From Topomyia yanbarensis (lineage: Eukaryota > Arthropoda > Insecta > Diptera > Culicidae), in the NCBI RefSeq assembly GCF_030247195.1, contig NC_080671.1, forward strand, positions 196,774,676 through 196,838,675: DNA of 64,000 nt. The letters are read 5' to 3'. This document shows positions 13,110 through 23,418 of this stretch, piece after piece. The first letter of the stretch is position 1, and each line of letters begins with the position of its first letter. The notes under the pieces are model-generated. The model saw only the letters and a program-made list of their open reading frames with translations, ran no database searches and was not told the origin of the DNA. Position numbers and translations under genes: made by a program.

Positions 13110-13697
13110 ATGCTTTACACTCCAGAGCGGACGGAAAGGGCCATCAGACTTAAAATTCCCTGCCTACAACAGGGCGACTGCAGGCCAACGGAAATGAAAA
13201 TTAACCCAGAAACTATGTGTGACGTCGCTTTGATTGCATGGCCGTATCAAGTCCCCTTGATAACCGTTGCGGATAGATCTGGAATAGCTGCGATCCAAGT
13301 TATGGGCAGATTCCCCATTCAAGAAGTGGTAGAACGCTCATACGTGGGCTTCGAGATCGCCAAAATCAACGGCGTCTTCGTGTGTAGCTGTCACTCTCCT
13401 TCTAAGTGAACAGTGGAACAGTTCAGCCTAATGCTGGAACAGAAAGCTGGAAAGCCGGTAGGCATTGGTAGTATCTTCGACACACGGGCTGTGGAGTGGG
13501 AAAGTAAAGTAACCACAAGAAGGTATATCCCGCCGGAAACTCTACCGAAGTCAGTCGTACGTTTGTACACTGAAGGTTCCGCTAGCACAGTCCGGAGAGA
13601 CGGGAGGGAGTCTATCATCGACGTCACGTTCTGTAACCCTTCACTGATGGCGAACATGGATTGGAGAGTATGCGAGAAGTATACGCATAACGACTAA
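13110..13697 (+). pseudogene. R1-type apurinic endonuclease domain relic
   Basis: Two frames (13110-13409 and 13413-13697) together cover an exonuclease/endonuclease/phosphatase-fold domain. The first ends with AKINGVFVCSCHSPS, the conserved strand before the active site. The second contains TRAVEWESKV, where intact proteins have a GDFNA motif just before AVEW, then VRRDGRESIIDVTFCNPSLMANMDWRV and a degraded DH end (YTHND). The enzyme would nick target DNA for target-primed reverse transcription. The missing GDFNA asparagine/aspartate cluster and the intervening stop make this copy inactive. Confidence 0.8.
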
Positions 13698-13726
13698 TAA
13701 GAGATTCGCTACCATATCGGCTAACG

Positions 13727-14035
13727 AAACCCTGCTGCAGTACGGAGAAGGAGGACTGGTAAGTGAAAAAGGAAGACGAAAGCCTTCAACAAACGCCTCT
13801 TCATTATGACATTTTGGCCACACGGCGGGGCCGAGACCGTGGATACGGCTGATCTAATAAGAATTTTGACGCCACAAAACCCTGCTGCAGTACGGAGAAG
13901 GAGGACCGGTAAGTGAAAGAAGAAGACGAAAGCCTTCAACAAAGGCCTCTTCATTATGACATTTTGGCTACACGGCGGGACCGAGAACGTGGATGCGGCT
14001 GATCTAATAAGAAGAATTTTGATGCCACAATGCCA
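13727..14035 (+). repeat. 150-bp tandem duplication inside the R1 element
   Basis: The segment beginning AAACCCTGCTGCAGTACGGA at 13727 recurs 150 bp later at 13877. Both copies continue through GAGACGAAAGCCTTCAACAAA-like sequence, a CTTCATTATGACATTTTGGC stretch, CGGCGGG and GATCTAATAAGAA. They differ at scattered bases. The second carries an extra AGAAG and a duplicated GCCACAA at its end. The unit covers the endonuclease-to-RT linker. The long minus-strand frame here is a shadow of the repeat. Confidence 0.85.
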
Positions 14036-14299
14036 CAAAAATGAAAAGGCTTGCTCAGAGACCAGAATCGGAGCCAGACGGAGAGAAGGGCAAGGCAGCG
14101 ACTCAGGAAGCTAGGCCGCTTTAAAACAGGATATCAAGATTATCAAGTCAGAATGCCACAAGGCGCAGTGCCGAGAAGTAAATGCCAATCCCTAGGGCGA
14201 CGCGTGCCGAGTCGTGATGAAGAAAATGAAGGGTCTATCGATGCCAGCCGAAGTGTCCCCGGGTAAGATAATCACTGAGGGCTTCTTCCAGAAGCACGA

Positions 14300-15210
14300 T
14301 CAAAACTACTTCACCACCGACACCTGTACTGCGAAGAAGAAGGAGCAAACACGGATGAACACAAAAACGATTGCCGACGAATTAACGTGAAGGAAATTTA
14401 AAAAAGCCAAACGTAGTGCTGAAAGCTGAGATCTTGGCATACCTTCCCCGAAATGTGGAAGGTACAGAAACAGGTGTTGCTGCTGAAGCCAGGAATGCCA
14501 CCGGGCTACCCGCCCTCGTATAGGCCTATATGTTAGCTGGATACACTCAGAAAACTCCTGGAAAGAATCATTCTCATTCAGGCTGACGAAATGCACGGAG
14601 GGTGAGCGCGTACTGCCCAAGATGCAGTTCGGATTCCGCAAAGGAGCATCGACAGTGGATGAAATTCGGACAGGGCTCAAGAGTGCGATGATCGATACTA
14701 CGCAGTGGTCACAATAGATGTGAAGAATGCATTTAACATCGCCGCAGCGCAGCACAGAGTCAAGGTCCCCGACTATCAATGCCGGATCCTGACGAGCTAC
14801 TTCCAGAGCAGGGTGCTGCTGTACGAGACGAACGAAGAGCAGAAATCAATGCGAGACACAGCGAGTGTTTCTCAGGGCTTCATTCCCGGTCCAACGCTTT
14901 GGAACGGGATGTACGATGGTCTTAACACTGCGGCTGCTCAGGAAAGTGCAAATCATAGGTTTCGCGGACAGCGAACGGTGATAGGTAGGACACTTGAAAA
15001 AGTGGAGGTGTCTGTGAGAAAGACAATAAATGCGATCGACAGCTGGATGAATGGAATCAAGTTACAGATAGCTCACCACAAGACGAAGGTGTTGTTGGTC
15101 AGCAACTGCAAAGCGGTTCAGCGGACAGAGATCGACATCAAGGTGCACGTGATGGCAACCACGTCGACTATGCCTGCGAAAAGGCGGCGAAGGCAACGAA
15201 CGCAATAGCG
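14300..15210 (+). pseudogene. R1-type reverse transcriptase relic
   Basis: The best frame (14705-15208) contains VTIDVKNAFN, the first catalytic aspartate block, then RILTSYFQSRVLLYETNE, then SVSQGFIPGPTLWNGMYDG (normally VPQGS.LGPTLWN). Downstream lies INAIDSWMNGIKLQIAHHKTKVLLVSN. Upstream, PSSYRPI- and FGFRKG-like pieces occur in other frames (about 14505-14660). The catalytic FADD box survives in another frame as IIGFADSE, so the second aspartate is lost. The intact enzyme would copy element RNA at the nicked target. This copy is dead. Confidence 0.85.
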
Positions 15211-16180
15211 AGAAACACGCTAAACGTCGGCAGTCAGAGATGTAGCACGAGACGTCCGCTATTTAGTGTTTCGACATCGATACTGCGATATGGGGTTCTC
15301 GCAGGGGGTGTTGCGCTGGAACCGCGAAAATCTTAATAGAACTTTCGGGCTGATGGTCGTACGAGCCACTAGCGCGTATAGAACAATATTATCGGAGGCA
15401 GTTAGCGTTATCGCAGGGATGATCCCCATCTGCATCACTCTCGCGGAGGATATCGAGTGCTACAATCGGACAAATACCAGAAACGTCAAGAAGATTGTTA
15501 TAATCGCTTCGATGGGGAGGTGGCAGCTTGAAGGGCACGGTACGGAGAAGGGAAGATGGACCTACCGGCTTATGCCAAACCAGTCGACGTAGGTCAATAG
15601 AAAGCACGAAGAGGTGAACCGGGGCATGTGGTCCATTCGGCCGAGGTACAAAGCGACGTGCAGGGAGATGCTTGAAACGGGAGGCCCGGACATCTACCCG
15701 GATAATGTCGTCTGCAGAATGACAAGCGTCGAGTAGACTGCGACAGAGCACCGGGTATGGGGTGTCGAGACGCCAGCAAACCGAACGCCACGCTCCATCG
15801 AAACCGTCGAGCTGACCTTGGTTCAGTTTGCAGTTTCTCCGTCCGAGTTGGCTAGGTCCATCGTCGAGGACTAGACCGAGTAGTTCGCGAACAAGTCGGT
15901 AGCTCATCGAGGAAGTGGTACTAAATGGCACAAGGGAGCCGAGGGCTCAGTAAATTAGACAGTCTGAACTTTACCGCAGAGATTGTCCTCGTAGGGAAGA
16001 GCATCAATTCTCAACCCACGGCTCCCTTTCCTACTGCCATACAGCAATTGCCACATTGTGTGGATGGTCGGAAACTAGTACTGTGTCGAGGAGGGGTGCT
16101 GGAACCATACTGAAAGAACTAACTACAAAGTAGTTAGATTGGAGTATGATAAAACTCCTCTCTCTAAGCTAATGTCGTAA
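15211..16180 (+). pseudogene. R1-type ORF2 C-terminal region and 3' UTR relic
   Basis: After the RT domain, fragments such as EKAAKATNAIAR, STSILRYGV and WQLEGHGTEKGRWTYRLMP (thumb and C-terminal region of R1 ORF2) continue in changing frames to about 15600. The sequence then runs as GC-richer non-coding DNA until about 16180, where the base composition of the flank returns. No poly-A or TSD is visible. The 180-codon minus-strand frame at 15389-15931 is antisense to this. Confidence 0.65.
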
Positions 16181-18600
16181 GGTAGTGCCGGGAAAGAATC
16201 AGGTTCCAAGAGTAGTTGTTTTAGCTTTCGGGTGGCTGCCTAAAACCGTTTCCTGAGTGGTTGGTTTTGCACTTTTTTCCTGCTCAGGGTGTTCTTGAAC
16301 ATTTTTTATGCTCTTTTAAAAAAACACACACTTTAGTTTCAGAATATGGACGAAGTAAAATTTATTTTTCATAAAATTTCTGCATTCACCAGCTAAATAT
16401 TTTCAAACATTTCTTACTACAGTGAATGGAACAATTTTATTTTTCTTCTTACATATCCTGAAACTGAAATTCATGTGATAAACCGGACCGACATGAAATT
16501 GTTCATCACCTGTTAGAAAATCGTTTTATATCAGTATAGCCTTTCCGACAGGCGCGCTTGTACGCGAATACGAATACGCGTCATTGAGAAAATCAAGCGA
16601 AAGTGCCTTTGATAACCAGCGCCTACTCGTTCAGTGAGCTATTCATACGATTTCAGGAGAGCCAGACACGAAAATTTCAACGGTATATAACTTCTGAACG
16701 GGACGGACAACATATTTATCACTGTTTTGAAGGACAAATTCAGCATTTTTAGAATAATGTATTATGTGCACTAGATTGATTAAAACATTTTTTACCGCCA
16801 AAGGCATGTCAGACCCGGACCAGCTGCGAAAGATTTCAGGTTAACACGAGACGGCGCTCATACCCTTTTCATCATCCTGTCGTGTCAATCCTCATCTAAA
16901 CCATTGAAAAGAAATCAAACCCTAATTAAATGTCAGAAAAGTAATCACGGTGGCAAATCAATGGGATTATTTACAATACACCAGATAAAAATTGACCTTA
17001 CGCTGATGCTTCGGAGCGAAATCGTTCAAGTTCCCATCCCCAGGACCCAACAGCTTGGCAATAATCCTCGCTAAAAGTTCGCAGAATGAAAAGTTGGATT
17101 TTTCCATGTGGAAAGAAACAAAGCGGGAAATTAAGTTAAAGTTACCAACTGAGTGAAACACTACAAGAAGCCAATGCTCTTTGTTGGGACCGGGACCAGG
17201 GCTCGAAAAGCACCCTTCGACCGTCTTCTTCTGTTCAGTTCAGAGCAATAAGCAAATGGCTTTCGCAGCAATTTTTATCTTTCTTTGCTGTTTTCCAACT
17301 GCACGGACGGCCTTGCATCTGCCTTCCGCTGTCTAGTGTGGGTTGGGCGCAACGTAGGAGGAGGACGCTGAGTTTGAATGAGAAGTAGCTTGAACCCATT
17401 GTATTTGTATGTAGAGAAGCAAAGTTTCAAGATATAGCCACAGAGGGGTGAATAAAATAACAGAAATGAAATTGAAAAACAAGTTGCATCGCGATTGCGA
17501 CCAAAAAACAATTGCGCTAATGTATCAGACGGGCACTGCTGGTCAAGAAGTCAGAAACATTCCAGTTGGAACGAGTCGGCCCTGTGCAAAATTCTTCCTG
17601 GGTAGGTATTCAAAGCCCATTACTGCAGCCCGTAGCTCGGTTCCATTTTTGAACATCACTAACCCATCCTGTGTAATCGCGACTATAGCGGGAAGATGCT
17701 CAAAATTCGTCGTACCCAACAGGCTTTCATTCGGTTTCTCAAATACAATAAAATATACTTTTACTGCAGCAGCAGGCGCAACGGCATCAGTGTTTACGTG
17801 TGTTTCCGCCAGAAGGATCCTTCGCCAGGAGAAGGAAAAACGAGGAAAAAAGGCGACCACTGAACAGTAAATAAATAACAGTGCACATATCGAAGCCGGA
17901 GAAAACTCGATATTTCTCTCCGGTGTCACGTTTTTCCAATCTCAAGAGATGCCGCTTTGGGGGGGGGGGGTGACTTTACCCCCTTCCATCTGCACCGCAA
18001 TTCCAACATGCGGTAAGTCATCGAGTGCGGTTTGCGTCCAATTTCAGTACACATCAAACAAATTGAAGGAAAAAATGATTCGGAGAAAAAAATCAATAGA
18101 GCAGGTGGGTGGGTGGAGACAGTCGTACGTCCCATAATGTGGGTTCCGAGCTCCGACCGACGGTGCCAATGTCAACGTATGGCTTTCCTTTTTATGGAAA
18201 TAGCTTAATTTAAATGCTTACTGATTGAATGGGGAAGCCATGATCGTCTTACCTGGAAGTGAAAGGAAAAATCTCAAGCAATTAGTGGGTATTTTATGAA
18301 ATGATTGATAAAAGTCAGGAGCGTTGCGTGTATGAGTGTTGCACCGTTAATATTGTGAATTATTTTGTGGAAATATTCTTCAACAGAAACATGTCGTGTA
18401 TGTCATGGGGGGCATTTTTTAGCGTATGATATTTAACACGTGATGCAATTGAAACGAAAATCTGGATGAAAAGTTCAGATGTGTCTCCAACAAACCGGAT
18501 TTTATATTCATGGTTTTAAATATAAAGATTATAAAAAAGGAAAAACAGAAAATCGGTACATCAAAGCTACCGCAATGCATCTGAATTTGAATTGAGATTT
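16181..18600. other. Unassigned DNA, partly GC-richer, 16.5-18.2 kb
   Basis: No repeat ends recognised. 16.5-16.9 kb and 17.2-18.2 kb are less AT-rich and could be unique sequence. A run of 11 G and a facing CCCCC lie at 17957-17982. The longest frame is described separately (17543-17929, minus). Confidence 0.4.
17543..17929 (-). CDS. Unrecognised 128-codon frame, possible exon
   Basis: This minus-strand frame starts with ATG and encodes a hydrophobic segment (ICALLFIYCSVVAFF, residues about 16-30) followed by basic residues, as in a signal anchor. A soluble-looking stretch follows (VKVYFIVFEKPNESLLG, then NFEHLPAIVAITQDGLVMFKNGTEL), ending at GMFLTS. The pattern of hydrophobic and polar residues is more protein-like than in neighbouring frames, but I do not recognise a family. 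It may equally be chance. Codon-bias and homology searches would decide. Confidence 0.2.
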   Translation of the reverse strand: MTPERNIEFSPASICALLFIYCSVVAFFPRFSFSWRRILLAETHVNTDAVAPAAAVKVYFIVFEKPNESLLGTTNFEHLPAIVAITQDGLVMFKNGTELRAAVMGFEYLPRKNFAQGRLVPTGMFLTS

Positions 18601-18602
18601 GA

Positions 18603-18852
18603 AGCATTGGATCTTTGGATCCTTACAGGCAACTTTAATTCTTTTGATCTTCGAATCTTAAGGTATTTGGATCTTGAAGATTTTTGTATCTTTGATTCTT
18701 TCCATCCTAGGATTCCTGGATCTTGAGAAATTCGAATTGTTGAATCTTTAAATAAATCTTTCGAACCAGAGATTTTTAGGTTTCTGAATCTTTGGTCATT
18801 ATATCTTTGAATCTTTGGACTATTGTATCGATCGGACTTTTGAGTCTTACGC
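18603..18852 (+). repeat. Degenerate GATCTTTG-type simple repeat
   Basis: About 250 bp of imperfect repeats of a 9-12-bp phrase (GGATCTTTGGATC, GAATCTTAAGG, TGGATCTTGA, GAATCTTTGG and variants) with no fixed period. It ends sharply at about 18852, just before a TIR element. This is cryptically simple, slippage-derived sequence. Confidence 0.8.
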
Positions 18853-18922
18853 TTATTGAGTATTTATGAGGCCACACCTAGTTTGGAAGCACAAGAAAGC
18901 TAGAAGGATTATTTTATATTAA

Positions 18923-19336
18923 AACGACATTTAATTAACAAGGGACTGGAAGGTGTGAAATATTGTTCCATATTAAGAGCCATAGTACTCAAGGAATAAC
19001 AAGGAGTTGAAAGAAGATAGTTTAGAAACGCGTGGAGTAGTGTCGTATGAGCAAGCTTAGAGTTTCCCGGCTACTTAACTCTTTGTCTTCTGCAACGCAG
19101 AGGTCAGGATCTTTTGGCATAAATGCGAATGACCTGAGTCTGCGGCATATCCGGACAAGCGTAAAGTCACTTAGGGCTGATTTATTCACCCTCGCTTAAC
19201 TTTTAAACCAGGTTCACCAGTATGTTTAAACCTGGCTTAAGCGTTGAGCGAGGGTGAAGAAATCGACCCTTAATGACTTATACTGTCGGACCCGACAAAA
19301 AGTTAAGTTCCAGTCCCTTGCTAATTAAATGTCGTT
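18923..19336. mobile_element. 414-bp TIR element with a nested hairpin
   Basis: AACGACATTTAATTAACAAG... at 18923 and its inverted copy ending at 19336 match at 28 of 29 positions through GGGACTGGAA. There is no transposase. Inside, at about 19180-19265, an independent hairpin pairs TTCACCCTCGCTTAAC with GTTGAGCGAGGGTGAA and, further in, AAACCAGGTT with AACCTGG. That may be a second small MITE. No certain target duplication is seen. Confidence 0.75.
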
Positions 19337-19675
19337 ACAAAATAATAAAGGAAAAAGATTGACTCACTCAAAGTCGTTAATAAAAAATGAAAAAAAAAAA
19401 GCTAAAAGAAATGATTTTCCATATGAAAGACAAGTGTTCCAAGAAGATACCCGAAAGTTTAAGACTTGATATTGCGAAATATGTAGTCCACAGTGCTTTT
19501 TTCGAAGCCCTGTGGTCATAGTTGGTGCTCACTGTGAAGGGTATCCTACATCACATTGCATCACGGATAAACGCTGTAGAAAATAGCCCATTGGGTATTT
19601 TCGCTTGAAAATTTGGGTATAAGCAGTTTATAGTGTATTTTTATGGCTGTCAGTATTTCGTAAAAATTGGAAAAA

Positions 19676-20560
19676 ATGGCGTCACCCGAAGAGCAACATC
19701 GCGAGTTGATTTTGGGCTAGCACCTGGAAAATCCTTAACTCTCTCATCGGACCATCGGAAAACAACTCGGAATCGGGTCGTCAACGGTGAGTCGTGTGAT
19801 TAAACGCTACTACCAAACTCTGAGCATCGAACGTAAGAAAAAATGCGGTCAGAATTGATGTTCTTTTAATGATCAGGATCACAAGTGTGTAAAGAAAGCA
19901 TTTAGCGGTACCCAAATGCTTCGGTCAGGAATGTGGCCAAATAGTTGAATCTGTCCAAGCCCTTCGTTCAGAGAGCCAAAGACCGGGTGGGATTGCATAT
20001 GTACAAAGTGTAGAACGCTTCAAATCGCGACGAACGACAAAATACGGTGGGATAGTTACGAACCCGGAAACTTTAAACCATGACGCATACGTTGTCTCAT
20101 CATGGATGATGAGACTTACGACTTACGTTCCGAAGGAAATAAAGAAGAAGAAACATTCAAAGTTTGACAATAAATACATAATTTGGCAAGCGATCTGCTG
20201 ATGTGGCAAACGAAGTGCGCCGTTCGTGACTAGAATGGGAGTTCTACCTCAAGGAATGTCTACAGAAGCGCCTGCTTCCTCTGTTGAAGCAAAATCAGGG
20301 TCCTAAGATCTTCTGGCTGGATCGTGCTTCGCACCACTATTTATATGTTGTCCGGGAGTGGTACGAAGCCAAAGGGGTCACCTTCCGTCCGCCCCCCCCC
20401 CCTCCCAACGCACCAGAACTAAGGTCCATCGAAAAATACTGAGCAATTATAAGGTAGGCACTACGGTAGCATCCCAAGGAGGTGAAATCTGAGGAAGACA
20501 TGAGGTAAAATGGGTTTCTGTAAATAAGAAGCTGCAGCCAGATGTTGTACAGAACCTAAG
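19676..20560 (+). pseudogene. mariner-type (ITmD37E-like) transposase relic, copy 1
   Basis: The ATG at 19676 opens MASPEEQHRELILG, followed by a helix-turn-helix (HRTIGKQLGIGSSTVSRVIKRYY) as in mariner paired-like DNA-binding domains. About 110 codons later comes CLIMDDETY, the first catalytic aspartate region, then FWLDRASHHY, the second aspartate, and PELRSIEKYW, the glutamate. Spacing of the last two, allowing for a poly-C expansion at 20392-20402, fits the DD37E class first described in mosquitoes. The C-terminus (KEVKSEEDMR..., KKLQPDVVQNL) stops where RTE sequence begins at about 20565. Several in-frame stops make it dead. The intact enzyme would cut and paste the element at TA sites. 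Confidence 0.8.
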
Positions 20561-20564
20561 TCTG

Positions 20565-20860
20565 AAGGTTTGGAAAGGATCAGGATTTCTACAGCGTTTT
20601 TTTCCGTGATGCACGTTGAAATCCCAAAACATGACATAAAAATCATCATCGGGGACACAAATGCACATGATCGATAGTGCGGAATTCTTTCGTTTAGTTA
20701 GAATTTAGCCTACCTAGCTTCCACTCAACCACCAAAGACAATGTCCTAAGATTGATAAAACTTGTCGCAGCCAGAGGCATGGCTATCTGTAGCACGTAAA
20801 AAGAATATTGGGAAACACGCCTTCTGGAATTGGTGTCCATCGCATCTGAAGTCCAAATGG
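20565..20860 (+). pseudogene. RTE-clade endonuclease fragment
   Basis: Across two frames this reads VEIPKHDIKIIIGDTNAH (usual GDFNA or GDMNA), then DNVLRLIKLVAARGMAICST and KKNIGKHAFW. That is the middle of an RTE-type endonuclease, where AAARGMxICST followed by a KHTW box is typical. It begins exactly where the mariner transposase breaks off, with no space between. It is about 95 residues of a domain that is normally about 230, and frameshifted. Confidence 0.75.
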
Positions 20861-21957
20861 AATATGTGAAAATCTTTTCTGTATTGTTTTGGACACTTCG
20901 TATGACACCGAATGAGTTTATGCTAACCCCCTAAACAAATAGGTCACTAGGTTTCGGCTTTCCCCGAAAATACTCACACAAATCATAATTTCTCATTCCA
21001 CAAACTCACTCTCGTAAATGAGTTGAGGATGGGATGGTGACCATAACCAAAACCGTTCTGGATTATATTACGTACCATGCATAGCCCAAATGCTTTGCCG
21101 ACGAAAGTTACGCATTCATAACGGGCAAAATCATGTAGGACACGCACAAAAGTTACTACAAAATCTCTCAAGCGGAGAGGTTTGGTAGAACTGCGTGCTA
21201 CTGTTTGGACACTGAACAGCCCTAGATGGAGTGTATTTAAAATTCATCCTGTTCAATATTCTCCCCAACGAAATCGAGTAATACGACCGCCAGAAAGGGT
21301 CCAATCTTTTTGATTTATTACCCCTCAGCTCCCGGGCGAGGAAACAGGACGGTGACAGAGAGAAAAAAAGAGAGTGAGAGAAAGAGCGTGAAAAAACACA
21401 AGCTCATTGGATTCCCGTGTTCCCGATGGAAAACTTTCTTCGGCACTCTAAGTAAGCAAATTTACATGCGCAATGCTGGAACCGCTTTTTCTGTGAAATA
21501 TGCTATATATTTGACTTATTGAAATGCATTGCGTTAAATTATGTAATTGTTAAGATTTTGATTTTGTTTCGGTGCCTTTCACACCCAATAAAACATTAAA
21601 TGATTTTTAGCAAAACATTTTTTTTTCAGCTGCTCTCTCTTTTTAGTCAAGTACTTCGGGAAGATTTAAATCACACAAGAAACGGTGATATTAACGATTC
21701 TAAGCAAGGATTTATGTATTATCATGAAGGTTATGGTTCAGTTTTCAGTATTAAGGAAACGGACTATGTACTTATCATCCGACGTTTCGGCTGTATATAT
21801 TGCCACTTTATCAAGGAATTAAACCAATGTCGCATTCTCGTCAAACACACAGATGTACAGGTGTAACTGTCATGCTAAACAACTGTTCTAAGATAGCATG
21901 TAATGTCTATTGCTCTATGCGTAATGTGTGGAAGTTGCATCTTGCCACAAGTTCTTA
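20861..21957. other. Unassigned AT-rich DNA
   Basis: No recognisable coding sequence. A purine-rich GAGAGAAAAAAAGAGAGTGA tract lies at 21356-21390. Confidence 0.45.
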
Positions 21958-22058
21958 TTTTTCCCTCTCTCTCTCTGTTTATTTGACACTACTCAACGCA
22001 TTAGGTCCTCTTTTAATATTTAACAATATGTAAAAATAAAGATTATAGTAATATTTTT

Positions 22059-22794
22059 TTAGCATCCTGTTGATGCAGCTTCCTGCTGCCTGTTGAGATT
22101 CTCTTCCTTGGCGATGAAGGCGTTAGTTGCGTTGTCCGCCGTATCTTGGGAGTCATTTGGTCTACCTTCTGTCACGTTATCGTACTGGTCCATGTGCTCA
22201 TCCGTGCTACTTTCATGCTGTTCACGGTCGGTTGTTCGAGTTTGTGCCTTAATCTTATGGGTCGCTTTTGTGTGTCCGTCTTCTTTGGCATTCACTTCAT
22301 TGTTGTTGTTGCTGGTTGTTGGCTTAGAGACATTAGAAGTGATTGTTGATGAATGGAATGGGTATTTGTTATTGCTTGATCTGCAGATATTGGTTTTGCA
22401 GCTGTTTGTGATTTAGAGTAGGATGGTTGTATGCTGGTTTTAGTTGGATTGGTTGAATATTCCTTGACAGTATCTACGCAGGGTTTTCCTAGGGGTACCA
22501 TTTTCGTGCAGAACTGGCACGTAAGAGTTGGCCCTGGGCGCGTGACCAGTGTTGTCTGATTGATATTATCGTGTGATAATACTGGTACGGTTATGTACGA
22601 GTGAATTGGCTTGGTCACACGCATTCACACCACACGAACACCGTTAGGAATGCCCGGGAAAAAGCTAATCCATTTATCATTTGTAACGTAGTCTACTTCT
22701 GCGAATCTTTGCATGTTCTTTATATCACGCTGTCAGGAGTAAGCGGAGTCAAATCATATACGAGAACTTGTATAGTGTCATTTTCGATGTATAC
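22059..22794 (-). pseudogene. ORF1 (Gag-like), C-terminal part with altered zinc knuckle
   Basis: The minus strand reads VYIENDTIQVLVYDLTP, then after a frameshift FAEVDYVTNDKWISFFPGIPNGVRVV, an in-frame TGA, and MRVTKPIHSYITV. This is the RRM-like and linker region of Jockey/LOA-group ORF1 proteins, where ...FFPGxPNGVRVVRMxxTKPIPSY is typical. A knuckle follows, CQFCTKMVPLGKPC, spaced like CCHC but with proline in place of histidine. The rest is a polar tail rich in Ser, Thr, Gln and Asn, with a second frame (22059-22295) overlapping the first by four bases. The protein would package element RNA. Confidence 0.7.
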
Positions 22795-22811
22795 GGGGAT
22801 GCTATATTTAA

Positions 22812-23418
22812 GAATAATGTCGAAATATGGAGGATCGTAGCAACCGTCGGCAAAGGAGGTGAAAATTTTATCGTATTTGAAATCTTTTGAAAATATATAA
22901 AAAATAACTTGTGATTGGTTTTGAAAATCAAAGTGAATTTAGCTGAACTCGTCGCGAGAATTAAACTCGAAGAGCTACAGAAGTGTCGTACTGCCGAATC
23001 CACTTAAGATGATCAAATCAACGGATAAACTGCAGTAAAAATAGATGAGTATTCTTTTTTCCGAAACGTTGCTATAATAATTTAATGCAATAATTATTGT
23101 GCAAATCATATGAAATTGGCTTTCTAAATACGCGTCAATTCCTTGCACACGTATTCGTGGCGAAGAATCGAAAGTTTGATGACAATACTGCTATAATAAT
23201 GGTACACTATTATATCTGAGCGGGGCTTGCCGACGGATAAAATGGTCTCGGAATGTACCGCTAGGTCTCTGTCGTTCTGAAATGGGTCATTGCGAAATCG
23301 GTAGAGTTAGCACCTACTACATCCCGAATTTAAGTTGTTTGCATGGGGTGATTGGACCATATGCAGAAAACTACCGCTGCCGGCCAGTGGGATTTAGAAG
23401 GTTAACACACACACATAT
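22812..23418. mobile_element. 607-bp insertion splitting ORF1, 17-bp direct repeats
   Basis: GGGGATGCTATATTTAA occurs at 22795-22811 and again at 23419-23435. ORF1 reads ...AECGNVKYSIP on the right side and continues VYIEND... on the left side. The material between is therefore an insertion and the 17-mer looks like its target-site duplication. A duplication of that length is typical of retrotransposition. The insert has no obvious poly-A and I do not recognise it. A tract reading CGGGGCTTGCCGACGGATAA lies within it at about 23220. Confidence 0.65.

Larger units (their letters stand above)
12218..16180 (+). mobile_element. R1-clade non-LTR retrotransposon, degenerate
   Basis: About 4 kb of plus-strand sequence carries, in order, a Gag-like region with remnants of CCHC knuckles, an endonuclease domain, a reverse transcriptase and a 3' region, all broken by many frameshifts and stops. 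The wording of the domains (VEWESK..., RRDGRESIIDVTFCNPSL, VTIDVKNAFN, MNGIKLQIAHHKTKVLLVSN) matches the R1 group of arthropod LINEs. The sequence is markedly less AT-rich than its surroundings, which is usual for R1-type elements. No flanking duplication was found, so both limits are estimates. An internal tandem duplication lies at 13727-14035. Confidence 0.85.

Noticed and set aside
13721..14038. 105-codon minus-strand frame with an internal protein repeat
   Set aside because: The repeat is simply the reverse reading of the 150-bp tandem duplication in the R1 element.
15389..15931. 180-codon minus-strand frame
   Set aside because: Antisense to the R1 ORF2 end; no domain, and the opposite strand explains the composition.
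21356..21390. GAGA-rich tract as a possible GAGA-factor site
   Set aside because: It reads as an ordinary purine-rich low-complexity tract without promoter context.
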